From Coix lacryma-jobi var. lacryma-jobi (taxonomy: Eukaryota > Streptophyta > Magnoliopsida > Poales > Poaceae), in assembly GCA_009763385.1 (NCBI GenBank), contig CM019831.1, forward strand, positions 77,628,706-77,692,705: a stretch of 64,000 nt of DNA, given 5' to 3'. Made by a program: the position numbers and the translations under genes. Shown here in pieces: positions 21,105 to 32,505 of this stretch (position 1 is the stretch's first letter; each line of letters begins with the position of its first letter). Below the pieces are notes generated by a model. That model was given only the letters and a program-made list of their open reading frames with translations, made no database searches and was not told the DNA's origin.

Positions 21105-24100
21105 TGTAACACTCTGGTGTTAAGCAGACTAAAACCTGACATGTCATCATATGCACTGGCATTTCATTTGAGCTGATAACCTAATTATGCATTCACTAAA
21201 AACAAGTTTTATGCTTTATGCTTGTGCTTAGTGGATAAGGAGTGTTTAAGTTTGCAACCCTAAGTTTATGTTTTTATGTGGTGATTAATGCTTTTATGCT
21301 ATATAAGGGTATTATGGTAATTTCTAATATAGTAATGGAATCTTTACCAAATCTTGGTATTGCGTCTCAAAGGTGTATTTGGAACATGTTTCAAGTCACC
21401 ATTGAGGTATAATTCAAATTTTGGTTGGAATTCATTTAAGTAATGTTATTAATTTGAAAATCCTGTTTTATCCCCATTCTTATCAATTAAAATCTAAATA
21501 GAATTTGAGTATACTTCAAAAAGGAAAGTTGCTCCATTTTTGATAAGGATCAACTTGGTGTATAAAGTTTTTCAAGTTCTTATTCAAAATCAAAAGTAAG
21601 TGTGAAAATACCCTTTTGCCCTTTTTGTCCCCTTTTGATTTGCAAACCCTAATTCAAAATCTAAGCATATTCTGCATTTGTTGCAAAAATAAAAGATGTT
21701 CAGTATTGAATTCTGAGCATTTGATATTTAACATATTTTCAACTTATATTAAAAAATCTGAAGTAATTTCAAATTTTCCGAAAGGGTATAAAGGAGAAGG
21801 GGGAGATAAGCTTTCTTCCCTGTTCATGGCGGTGGACGGCCGAACCTGGAATGACCGACGCCAGCGCAAAGGTCGTCGATCTCTCCCGAATGAGCGCGCG
21901 ACTAAGTCCGTGGCGATGTCAAGCAGCAGCTGGCGCTCTCCCTCGCGTCGTGGCGCCTCCTCCTGCGCTCGCCGTCGCCATTTTGCCACCAAGGCGCCGA
22001 CGGGAACAATCCTAACAATCCCAAATTCACCGCACCCAAGCGTCCTCATCCTAATTGCCCACGGTTATAACCTCCCTACCTCCTTGCGCACCTCCAGAAC
22101 CATCCTTTCTACTTCTCCTGCCTCAGAGAGCTCGTGCTCGCCGGTTTTCTTCCCGCCGGTTGAAAACGCCGCTGAACTCGACCTCACCGTGGTCAGGCCA
22201 ACCGGGCACTCCTCTACTCTCCCTGTTTCATGTTTCTGTTTCACCTTGACCCAGCAGAGCGCTCATCGGCTCGGTGGTTTTCCTTTTGGTGCTCAGGTCT
22301 CGCCCGAACATCGCTTGCCTCGCCGGAGTTCGCCGCCGCGAGCCACTGCTCCGTGGACCTTGCCTTCCCGTTCCTCCTCCGCTCGAACCAACTACACAGG
22401 CAGTAGCAGGGTAAGCTACTGGAGCTTCCTAGCCCCTCCGTTCTACTGCTACCGGCCTAGGTTCGCCAGAACAGTTTCGCCGCGGTTTGGTCCGCCGCCG
22501 TGCGTGGCCAGACCTCACCGGGGCAGTAGCGTTTAGGGTTAGAGGATCTATCGGCCCTGGGTGACCTGCCGGTGATGATGCTCACGTCCGTTAGGTCTCT
22601 ACTGGCCGGAGTTGGCCGGCGTAAGGCTCGCCGGCGCTCGGTGCACCGCCGTTCGCTCGGGCCATGGTTGGGGACCTCGCTCTTGCGAAGACGACATATT
22701 ACAGGGTGTTGGTTGCAAAGTCCTTGACTCAGGTGAATAGCGCTCAGGACTGCGGGTTAGTTTCGTTTAAGCCGAAGGGCTTTTCTGCTTAAGCGCCGAG
22801 GCGCGCGGGCGGGAGTCAGGCCGGGCTGTTTTCGCGCGTGATGGGCCGCGCGGGAGCAGGCCAAAAGCCCAGTTTGGGCTAGTTTGAGTTTTTCTTTTTC
22901 CAGTTTAATGCACAGTAGCCAAGTTTGTTATTTTTGCTATAATTTTTCAATAGCTCTGTTAATCATGAAATTTGACATGTAAGATAATAACATGTCTGTA
23001 CTAATATAAAAATTATAAAACTTGTGTTTTGAATAATTTTACTTTGACAATTAAATCTGCACTTTAATTAATAAATGCAACTTTGATGAATGATGTGATT
23101 TTCTGTGTTTCCCCAAAAATCATGAAATTTGACATGTGAGTTTATGACATTGATATCTACCTTCATGATTAATTTCGGCTCTGTTTGAATAAGCATGATT
23201 TGTTCATAAGTAAAAGGCTATTTAAATGGCTTATAAAATCAATAGAAATAGTGATTACTTTAGGTTTGTGTGAATTTTGGATTTGTTTGACAACCAGGGT
23301 AACATTAGCATGATTTGCTCCCTGGTTATGGATTCCTTTATACTAATGACCTTTTGTTGCTTATTAGTTATATAACCTTGCTTAATAAAGACAATAAAAT
23401 TTGTTTGGTAATAATATATAATAGCTAAGTTGGTTTTGTTGGTTTGCAATTTTACCGTGATGAAAAATTATATAAATAGGTGTCTACAGCTTAGAAAATT
23501 TCCATCTTTACCATGATCATGTCATAAGCATCCCATTGATCATGCATATGCACTTCTACGTGTAGATCTCGTTTCGGAAGGACCTGATCCTCAGTGGGCT
23601 TCTCCTGAGTGTGTGGATCCTTCTGGATTTTCAGAATCTCCGGACTTCGCTGATCACCAAGGCAAGCCCCGGACATTAACCCTATCCTTGTATTTTTATA
23701 AAGTTAGTTATATCACTTAAGTTTTTATGATGCATTAAGTGAATAGGAGTTGAGTGAATCCTAGTTGATGCATTACCAACCATGACGATTCCAATACTTA
23801 ACCTTGATACCCATTTTATGAAAATGCTTAGTATGCTTAGTCATGCTTTACTACTTCAGTATAGTAGGTGCTTTTAAAAATGGTTGCTATGCTATGGAAA
23901 TCATGAATCTTGAGATAACATGATAACGATAGTAACTTACATCAAGAATGGAGTCTTGTTGTAAGGTTACTCAACATAGGACCTTATCGTTGTTGGCCTG
24001 CTGTGATTGAGACCTTTGAGTACAGCCCACATGCGGTGGTAAGCCTCGTCTATAGCTATTCCGATACTTGAGAATGGCCAACCGCGTACTGGGAGTGGAG

Positions 24101-25025
24101 AGATGGCGGGAGTAGCGTGTACCCTCGGGGCTATGAGATAGTCGGGTTCGAGGCGTACTGTACTCTCGGGTGACGCTGGACCCGTTCTTGTATGGGAGGA
24201 TCTATAGATAGGGTTGACATATGCAAGATTAAGTTCTACATAAATCGTGTGGTACTGAATCCCCAGCTGGGTTTAAACGATTCGAATCGCCGTGTTTCCT
24301 CGGATATGGAACCTCAATCCACTGACCCGCACCGTAGTAATGAATGGGATCTTTATGAAATGAGAACGAAAGATGTGTATACTTATGAAAGTTTGAGAAT
24401 CTTTGGATAGTTATAAAGTTTAATCTTGAGTTAAAACTTGTAAATAGGCTTTACTTTTAGTAAGTTTTTATGCAAAAAAATGTTTTGATCTTGCTAAAGC
24501 CTTACCTTGAATCCCTATAGCCTTCATACCTGAGTCTTCTCCTCTTTTCTAGACGGTTAAGTCTTGTTGAGTACTTTTGTACTCAGGGTTTGTTAACATT
24601 TGTTGCAGGTGAGTTCATTGATCATCCTTTGGTGGTCAATGTTTCTTCACTCTTATGGAGGAGAGTGATAATGACTCTGATGTTTGACCTTGGGCAAGTA
24701 ACCTAAATTGTGTGGTATATGTATTATGAAGTTTCGAATCTTTTATGTAATAAGTACTTATGGGTTGTAAACTTTTAAATCTAAGTTTCGATCTATGTTA
24801 TATAACCTTTTCGCTTTTACTCTGATTTATCTTATCTATAAAACTGTTGTAATACTGTGATGCTTGATGAGGGAATTCCTGAAAGGAATGTAACGTGGAT
24901 GATTCGGGTCTCCAAGGACACCCGACAGATCTCTTGAGTCATTTGGAACTCGTGTACGCCGATCAGAAGTCTTTAAGACAATGATGGGTGCATGTGGGCC
25001 ACTTAATTTAGGAGGTTCTGCCACA
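21105..25025 (+). repeat. Solo long Gypsy LTR (3921 bp), related to 32506-36591
   Basis: It begins TGTAACACTCTGGTGTT and ends CTGCCACA, with an exact CCAAA duplication. The reverse complement of 32506-36591 is collinear with it; for example the 'AGGAGTTGAGTGAA' segment at 23747 matches 33880. There are no internal direct repeats, PBS or coding domains, hence a solo LTR. TATAAA at 21787 followed by a GC-rich transcript start supports plus orientation. The GC-rich 306-codon ORF at 21616-22536 has no recognisable domain and is probably chance. Confidence 0.82.
21787..21792 (+). promoter_or_regulatory. TATA box in the solo LTR
   Basis: GGGTATAAAGG marks an abrupt change from AT-rich U3 to GC-rich sequence, and is used here to infer orientation. 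Confidence 0.5.
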
Positions 25026-25312
25026 CCAAACTCTCCCCCTTTGCCATGTCACTGATCCGTGTGACCATCCCAAGGCCAAATCTTGGCCCTTGGTCACTAG
25101 GTCAGTGGCATCGGACGGATCAGGAGTGAGTGGCGTGGATCAAGGCCGAATGGCGGTTACATGGACATGCAACCGACCTACCAACCGCCTCTCTGAAGCT
25201 CCTGGATGCCGTTGAAGCCAAGGCGGTGCTTCCCACGGTGAGTGAGGTGGCGGCCGCCACCTAGGGCTGGCGCCCACCACTAGGGTTAGCCCTAGGTCGG
25301 TTGGCTGCCCCC

Positions 25313-25350
25313 TATAAGTACCCCCTCACTCCTCAAGACTATAAATACCC
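25313..25350 (+). promoter_or_regulatory. TATA candidates of the Athila-like 5' LTR
   Basis: CCTATAAGTACC and ACTATAAATACC lie 26 bp apart. The same pair is in the 3' LTR (30723 and 30750). Confidence 0.6.
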
Positions 25351-26711
25351 CCCTGGTGGCACCACTTCATTCGTACCATCCAGTACCACCACACCAAGCA
25401 ACACACAAGCAAGAGAAGCAAGTGAGAGTTAGGTTAGAAGCTCAGAGAGCTTAGACAAGTAGGTAGCTAGTAGAGCAAGGCATCTTTGCCCTCGCGGAAG
25501 CGCTGCTCAAGGCTTAGCTCAAGAGTAGAGGCGTGCGAGTGATCGGTCCTAGAGCTGGGAAGAGTCTTCCTTCATCTCCAGTTCAGGTTTTGCTCTTGTA
25601 ACTCAAGCACTTTACTATATTCTATTTCATCATTTCAAGTATTACTTTATTCTACTTATCAGTATTGAGTGGTATACTTGATTGATTGCTTGAGTGCCTA
25701 GCTATCCTACAATTCATTCACTTAGCCATAGTAGTTAATCTCTAGTGAGCTTAGTGTTTGATCTTTGCCAATAGGTTGCTTAGTTAGTTTAGTGTTTATC
25801 TTATTAAGTCAAGTATTTGCTCTGACGTCCGCAAGGGTGTCTCTATTCAAAGCTAGGGTAAAGATAGTTAGAATATAGTTAAGCGTGGTGCTTAGTTATA
25901 GACTTACCTTCAGATACGGCTGGACCCCCGGATAGCTGTGGTAGCAAGCAGGTGGTGACAGCCCTGTGCGCCTTGAATTCCACCACGTAGTTGGCCCGTT
26001 TAACAGTAAGGCTCGTTGTGCTAGCGTTCAACCTAAGTCAGTGGTAAAGGCTAGTACGCCTCGATACTTGATAAGATAGGAATAAAACTTTACTTAACTA
26101 GGTTGCTTTATTGACATTTGCATGTCTTGCTTCGCAGTTATCTTGCTCTGTGGTTATCTAGGAGTAGTTAGGTGTTAGTAGTTAGTAATTAGTTAGTTAC
26201 CCTTAGTTATCGCCTATCTATCTATCCATTCACCTTACCTTAGCCATCCATTTCACCCTTACCTATCCACCCATATTCTTTCTAGCCTTTCTCCTTTCCT
26301 TTTCTTATTCTTCGACTCTCATCCCCTCCTTGACTCGACTCATACACCACCCTAGCCTTCCTTGGGAGCAAATAAATCGACACCTGGTACTCCCAGGCGA
26401 AGTGCTACTACGATAGTTCTGTGCGCTTGCAGAATCACCTCTTGGTAGATGGCAATCTCTCTAGCTAGCTCCTACTAGTGTCGGGATTGACAACCCGCTT
26501 GGCATTAGTAGATAGCTGCTTTAGCTTCACTCCTTTAGGTATAGTGACCGGACTTGCTTCAAGCACTTCTGACACCGTTGCCTGGAATAGATCCCATAGT
26601 CTGCTCCTAGTAACGACGTTGGCTAGTGTCAACAAGCATTTCTGGGCCATTACCGGGGATAGTTGCCTAGCTCTATCTTTAGTGAAGCTAAGAACTACCA
26701 ACAAGCATTTC

Positions 26712-26726
26712 TGGCGCCATTGCCGG
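26712..26726 (+). promoter_or_regulatory. Primer binding site of the Athila-like element (tRNA-Asp type)
   Basis: TGGCGCCATTGCCGG lies eight bases after the LTR end. It resembles the tRNA-Asp-complementary site (TGGCGCCGTTGCCGG) usual in Athila/Tat elements. Confidence 0.75.
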
Positions 26727-26890
26727 AGAAGGCAATCGGTGTATCAGTTGAGTCCATGTCGAATTTATCTTTGCTTAAGCTCCTGCTTAGCGAATCCCAT
26801 CTTACCCCATTCTTTCTTTCCTTAGTCCTTCTTATCTTTTTCCTTCATCTTCTTCAACTTCTTTCTTTCTTATCTCGTTCTATCTTCACG

Positions 26891-28148
26891 ATGGCCGATA
26901 AGACCATTCGTGAGTTTTCTGCTCCTTCTGCCGCTAATGTAGCGATAGGACCAGACGTGATTGATGCCAACCTCGATTTTGAGTTGAAACCAGCTCTGAT
27001 CATGATGGTCCAAGCTAGCCCATTCTGTGGCAAGGCTCATGAGGATTCCAATGCTCACCTCCAACAATTCTTGGAGATTTGCGGCACCTTCACCAATAAG
27101 GGGATAACCCAAGAAGCCATCCGTCTTCGTCTCTTTCCTTTCTCTTTGCTAGAAAAAGCGAGGCAATGGTTCTATACCAGTCGCAATGCTGTAGATGCAT
27201 GGGACAAGTGTTCCAATGCTTTTCTCGCCAAATTCTTTCCGGTGGGCAAGACGAATGCTCTTCGCAACAAAATCTCTAGCTTTACGCAACAAGCCGAGGA
27301 ATCTATTCCCGAGGCTTCGGAGAGGTTGCAAGAGTATGTCGCTGCTTGTCCGCACCATGGTATGGAGGACTGGCTATTGATCCAGAACTTCAACCATGGC
27401 CTAACCCCACTCTCTAGAAGCCATTTGGATGCCACCGCCGGCGGTGCATTCTTTTCTCGAATGTTGCAGATGCTAAGGCTCTCATAGAGAAGATGGTGTC
27501 GAACCAAGGATGGAATGACGAGAGACTGCAGCCCCATAAGCGAGGTATGCATTCCCTTAATGAGGCCGACATGATCGTCGCCAAGATGGACCTGCTGGCA
27601 AAGAAGCTGGACAGCTGTGAGAAGATGAACCAACAAGAGAGTGTCCAATCTCTGGAATCCTACATGACTTGTGAAGTCTGTGGAGAAACCGGACATTCTG
27701 GGAACTACTGCCCCGAGCTACATGAAGATTTGAACATCATCATCAGCAACAACAACAACAACAACGGTTTCCGTCAACAGAATCAAGGATGGAATCAGCC
27801 TGCAAACTCTCAAGTTAACAATTCATTCCCCCGCTCTAATTTTCAGAATTCTGATAATTTCTCGTTCTTAAAGAATCTAGTCTACTCTCAAGGTAGAACT
27901 ACTGAATTTTTGAATAAGAAATTAATGTCGAATGATAAACCCTTGAGAATATAAATGCTAAATTGGAAGATTTCTCATCTGCTCTGAAAAATCAATTAAG
28001 CTTTAATAAGATGTTAGAAACCCAATTAGCTCAACTTGCTGCTATCATACCATCTTTTGAAACTGGCAAAATTCCTTCTAAACCTGACATGGAAACTGCA
28101 AATATGGTTGAAATAAAATATTTTAACTATTATGAAGATCAAACATGA
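26891..28148 (+). pseudogene. gag: Athila-like gag (frameshifted)
   Basis: ATG 26891 opens MADKTIREFSAPSAA. The retrotransposon gag domain includes NAHLQQFLEICGTF, IRLRLFPFSLLEKARQWF and LAKFFPVGKT. A frameshift near 27455-27480 leads to a TAG at 27485. The other frame continues KMVSNQGWNDERL and a zinc knuckle CEVCGETGHSGNYC (C-x2-C-x4-H-x4-C, about 27670-27711), then an Asn/Gln-rich stretch to a stop at 27952. A further frame adds KLEDFSSALKNQLS...IPSKPDMETAN up to 28148. The domain order is typical of Athila gag. It lies about 190 bp downstream of the LTR. Confidence 0.88.
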
Positions 28149-28570
28149 CTGTTAAAAAGGGTGATCCTGGTAGTCCCATAATTAGATGCTCAATCTTTGG
28201 TGAAGTCTTTAAAATGCCATGTGTGATTCAGGATCGAGTGTGAACATTTTATCTAAAGATTTCTATGAAAACTCGTTCTTTCCACCCATGTCATCCACAT
28301 CTGCCTATGTTGTGCTAGCTGATCAATCCACTTGCTATGTAGAAGGAATAGTTAATGATTTACCTGTTCATATTAGAGGTTCCTATGTTCCTGCTGATTT
28401 CATAATACTAGATATGGGAAATAGGAAAGATGTGCCTCTAATTTAAGTAGACCCTCTTGAACACTGTTGATGCTTGCATATATGTGGGAAGTGGTAAAAT
28501 GCAAATGAATTAGGAGGGAGGAAGGAAATATTCTCCTTTTCCCGTGGTCCCGCATATGCCGCTAACATGC
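28149..28570 (+). pseudogene. Athila-like protease remnant
   Basis: CDSGSSVNILSKDFYEN (28219 on) carries the aspartic protease D-S/T-G signature. VVLADQSTCYVEGIVNDLPV and FIILDMGNRKDVPLI follow, as in Athila protease. A stop follows at 28444, and a shifted frame shows VDACIYVGSGKMQMN. Nothing of RT follows. A Glu/Lys-rich remnant (EEVPKEEEDPPDKDKI, near 28700) ends the coding-like part. Confidence 0.75.
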
Positions 28571-30412
28571 AGGTAGCAAAACTGTTCGTACCAAGAAGAG
28601 GCGCCCAAGAACAAGGTGGAACATAAAGAAAGAACCACCTCCTCCTAAGTTGTATAGTTCACATAACAAAGGAGAGGTGCCAAAAAGAAGAAGAACCTGA
28701 TGAAGTACTGAGAGAAGAAGTGCCCAAGGAAGAAGAAGATCCACCCGATAAGGATAAAATTCCATGGACCTAAGGTATGGTTTTATTTTAATTTTTCCCT
28801 TCAATTTTCTTTTTCGAATAAATAACAAATGTCATGCATGAAACTAAAAAAAATCAGTTATCATTAGTTATATGCATAGGTATATGTTAACTTAGTTAGA
28901 ACAATAAAATATCATAATAGGATAGTTTCCCTTTTCACAACATTAGATGTTTCCCTTTTTAATAAAATGAGAACAAGAGCTCTGACTGAGAAGAAGAAGA
29001 TCCTTCACCGAGCAAGAAGCCAGCTTGGGGGAGACTCCCGCTACGATAAGGTATGTCTTAAGCCTACACTTTATGTTCAGTTCTTAAATTCTATATCTTT
29101 TGAATGTCACATGCTTGCTTAAATAACCATTCCATGAATCAAATTGATAAAATATGCTTAAACAAGTTGAAACCTGAATAAGATTTGAAATATGTCATGC
29201 AAATGCTATTGTTATGGTTTGAATAACTGGTCTTATCTAAGTTATAGCTTTTGTGGGTTGCACATGCTTAAACTAAAATCATGCTTAGTGAGTAAAGTTA
29301 GTAAGAAAGGAGTAATTCTTTAAAACTTGCTATGGTGAAATTAAGGCCTAATCTGGAGGATTTCTTTTAAAAATTATGAAAACCTTGCTAAAAGTTCCTC
29401 CTAGATTTTATCCCATCCCACCACCAGCCAAATATTTGTTAGTCAAAACCACAAAGAGCTTTGATGTGTTGAGCTTTGTTAGACCTCATAGATCTTAGTA
29501 GAGAAGCTTATCATATGTTTTGAATCAAGATTCACACTCCCACCAAAAATTGCCTACTTTCCACTTTGGAAGTTTGCAACCACCAAATAAATTGCTCATT
29601 CTCTACACGGAGATATGCAATACCTTGCCAAACGTCCCATTGCTAGCCTTATGCTATTCCTACACTGGGAATAAGCATTTCTCTCCCTTTCCCTACTCAT
29701 TTCAAAAATCCTTTCTATAGATATCTGGGGAAATCTAGAGCTAAAAATGAGAGAGAGAGAGATACAAAAAAAGAGCAAAGTAGCTCAAGAGAGGACTATG
29801 TCCTAAGAAAATGTGAGGACACATCTTTTTTTCTACTCACTATGTATTCAAAAAAAAGAGAGAGAATTATCATTAGCTCTAGACCCCAGAAATTAACTAG
29901 GAAGGATTATGAAATATCTCTCTATACACTTCCACATAACCACACATGCACATCTTAATCAATTTTTATGATTTGCTGCTCCTTATGATCTGAGTGTCTA
30001 GCTTAGCAATAAACATCAGGCAATTTGCTCATGGTTCTGAGCCTACCTATATCCACATATCATTCTTTAGAAATAGGAGAGGCTACATTTTGGCCTAAGT
30101 GAGGATTTAAACACCATTGAGTGATTGAGTGAATCTTGGAGGACTTAAGCAAGTTGTTATCTTTTGAAAACCTTGAAAAACCTCCAGACAAAATCCTAGT
30201 CAAACCTAAGCAAGATAAAAGTTTCCTATCTACTAATTTATTTCACTCTTGCATGTTTGAAGTGAAAAGCTATAAGTCCCACATTGCTATGATTTATGAT
30301 ATTGCTAAGTTATTTCTCACTATACAATATGCACTTGCATACATCTTATGTTGCTATCTATTTAATGCTCAATGCTTAAACTGCATTATTGCTCGAGGAC
30401 GAGCAACATGTT
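28571..30412 (+). other. Athila-like noncoding internal region
   Basis: There is no domain apart from the short charged remnant near 28700-28775. AGCTTGGGGGAGAC at about 29022 is a polypurine-like tract 1.4 kb before the true one. The rest is AT-rich spacer with no supported ORF; pol is missing here. Confidence 0.6.
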
Positions 30413-30426
30413 AGCTTGGGGGAGCA
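30413..30426 (+). promoter_or_regulatory. Polypurine tract of the Athila-like element
   Basis: AGCTTGGGGGAGCA lies directly before the 3' LTR start TGTTGATGG. Confidence 0.85.
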
Positions 30427-32120
30427 TGTTGATGGTCCTTAAACACCTGTTTTACTATCAACATTTTACCCCAAAGTTCACCAAAAAGGAATGAAATGTA
30501 GTCAAATAGGTTTCAAACTAACCAAATTCCACATGTCCATAGATTTTTATTAGAATGCAGGATTTGGACCAAAATTGGAAAATGGACCCACCAGGAGACG
30601 AGCCCACTCACCAGGACCCATTTGGGCCCGAGTGGGGTGGCGCCCGCCAACCAGAGGTGGCGGCCGCCACCTTGGGCTGGCGCCCGCCACTAGGGTTAGC
30701 CCTATGTCGGTTGGCTGCCCCCTATAAGTACCCCCCTCAGTCCTCAAGACTATAAATACCCCTGGTTGGCACCACTTCAGTAGTACCATCCAGTACCACC
30801 ACACCAAGCAACACACAAGCAAAAGAAGCAAGTGAGAGTTAGGTTAGAAGCTCAGAGAGCTTAGGCAAGTAGGTAGCTAGTAGAGCAAGGCATCTTTGCC
30901 CTCGCGGAAGCGCTGCTCATGGCTTAGCTCAATCGTAGAGGCGTGCTAGTGATCGGTCCTGGAACTGGGAAGAGTCTTCCTTCATCTCCAGTTCAGGTTT
31001 TCTCTTGTTACTCAAGCACTTTACTATATTCTATTTCATCATTTCAAGTATTACTTTATTCTACTTATCAGTATTGAGTGGTATACTTGATTGATTGCTT
31101 GAGTGCCTAGCTATCGTACAAATCAATTCACTTAGCCATAGTAGTTAATCTCTAGTGAGCTTAGTGTTTGATCTTTGCCAATAGGTTGCTTAGTTAGTTT
31201 TAGTGTTATCTTATTAAGTCAAGTATTTGCTCTGACGTCCGCAAGAGTGTCTCTATTCAAAGCTAGGGTAGAGATAGTTAGAATATAGTTAAGCGTGGTG
31301 CTTAGTTATAGACATACCTTCATATACGGCTGGACCCCCGGATAGTTGTGGTAGCAAGCAGGTGGTGACAGCCCTGTGCGCCTTGAATTCCACCACGTAG
31401 TTGGCCCAGTTTAACAGTAAGGCTCGTTGTGCTAGCGTTCAACCTAAGTCAGTGGTAAAGGCTAGTATGCCTCGATACTTGATAAGATAGGAATAAAACT
31501 TTACTTAACTAGGTTGCTTTATTGACATTTGCCTGTCTTGCTTCGCAGTTATCTTGCTCTGTGGTTATCTAGGAGTAGTTAGGTGTTAGTAGTTAGTAAT
31601 TAGTTAGTTACCCTTAGTTACCGCCCCATCTATCTATCCATTCACCTTACCTTAGCCATCCATTTCACCCTTACCTATCCACCCACATATTCTTTCTAGC
31701 CTTTCTCCTTTCCCTTTTCTTATTCTTCGACTCTCATCCCCTCCTTGACTCGACTCATACACCACCCTAGCCTTCCCTTGGGATCAAATAAATCGACACC
31801 TGGTACTCCCAGGCGAAGTGCTACTACGATAGTTCTGTGCGCTTGCAGAATCACCTCTTGGTAGATTGCAATCTCTCTAGCTAGCTCCTACTAGTGTCGG
31901 GATTGACAACCCCGCTTGGCATTAGTAGATAGCTGCTTTAGCTTCACTCCTTTAGGTATAGTGACCGGACTTGCTTCAAGCACTTCTGACACCGTTGCTT
32001 GGAATAGATCCCATAGTCTGCTCCTAGTAACGACGCTGGCTAGTGTCAACAAGCATTTCTGGGCCGTTACCGGGGATAATTGCCTAGCTCTATCTTTAGT
32101 GAAGCTAAGAACTACAAACA
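30427..32120 (+). repeat. Athila-like 3' LTR (1694 bp, internally deleted)
   Basis: It is collinear with the 5' LTR but lacks about 260 bp between two GAGGTGG-type repeats in the palindromic U3 segment (junction near 30655). TATA pair at 30723 and 30750. It ends ACTACAAACA, followed by TSD ATCAT. Confidence 0.88.
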
Positions 32121-32505
32121 ATCATCTTTGCTTTCAGTGACAGAGGAGCAAGTGGAGGTGTTAGGCGATGACAAGCTTGTCCTCATCATCAGTCGGTTCT
32201 TGCGGTTTCACAACAACCGTTGAATCGCCGTTGTGGTGGCCCACGTGAGGGCTGCTACGGGTGTGGCGACCCTGATCACTTCGTCGTGAGCTGCCCCAAG
32301 CGTGACAAAGGCTTCCCTGGCAAGAACCACAACTCCAGGCGCAAGATCAAGCCTGAGAACAAGGCCGGGAAGAAGAAGACCAAGGGCGGCTACCGCAGGG
32401 AGGATCTCGAGAAGGCATTTGACGCAGGCAGGTGTGCCTTCATCTCATCCATCAGCGACATTGAGAAGAGCTCCGATGACGACTCCAGAGATGATGAGTC
32501 CGAGC
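32121..32505 (+). pseudogene. gag: Copia C gag, piece 2 (zinc knuckle)
   Basis: The frame resumes as LSVTEEQVEVLGDDKL...FHNNR, a TGA stop (32220), then NRRCGGPREGCYGCGDPDHFVVSC (knuckle C-x2-C-x4-H-x4-C), a Lys-rich block and KAFDAGRCAFISS...DESEL. It is cut at CGAGC by the next LTR and corresponds to copia A 9940-9560. Confidence 0.88.
32501..32505. repeat. TSD of solo LTR 32506-36591, left copy (CGAGC)
   Basis: CGAGC is repeated exactly at 36592-36596. Confidence 0.88.

Larger units (their letters stand above)
20827..26703 (+). repeat. Athila-like 5' LTR (1951 bp without its insert)
   Basis: It is split at 21104/21105 by a 3921-bp LTR with CCAAA duplication. Palindromes of the GTGGCG-CC-CGCCAC kind lie at about 21046-21093 and 25250-25282. 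TATA candidates are TATAAGTA (25313) and CTATAAATACC (25339). CTGTGCGCTTGCAGA (26422) is a core shared with other LTRs here. Near its end is a PBS-like TTTCTGG-GCCATTACCGGGGA (26638-26660). Confidence 0.88.
20827..32120 (+). mobile_element. Athila-like Ty3/Gypsy element, internally deleted, with nested LTR
   Basis: LTRs are at 20827-26703 (interrupted) and 30427-32120, both starting TGTTGATGGTCC and ending ACTACMAACA. The primer site is at 26712, gag at 26891, a protease remnant at 28165-28560 and the polypurine tract at 30413-30426. RT, RNase H and integrase are absent, so it depended on another element or lost pol later. TSDs are GTCAT (20822-20826) and ATCAT (32121-32125), with one mismatch. 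It sits in copia C gag. Confidence 0.88.

Noticed and set aside
21616..22536. 306-codon Ser/Pro/Arg-rich ORF in the solo LTR
   Set aside because: It comes from GC-rich R/U5-like sequence of an LTR, has low complexity, and the related LTR at 32506-36591 does not keep the frame.
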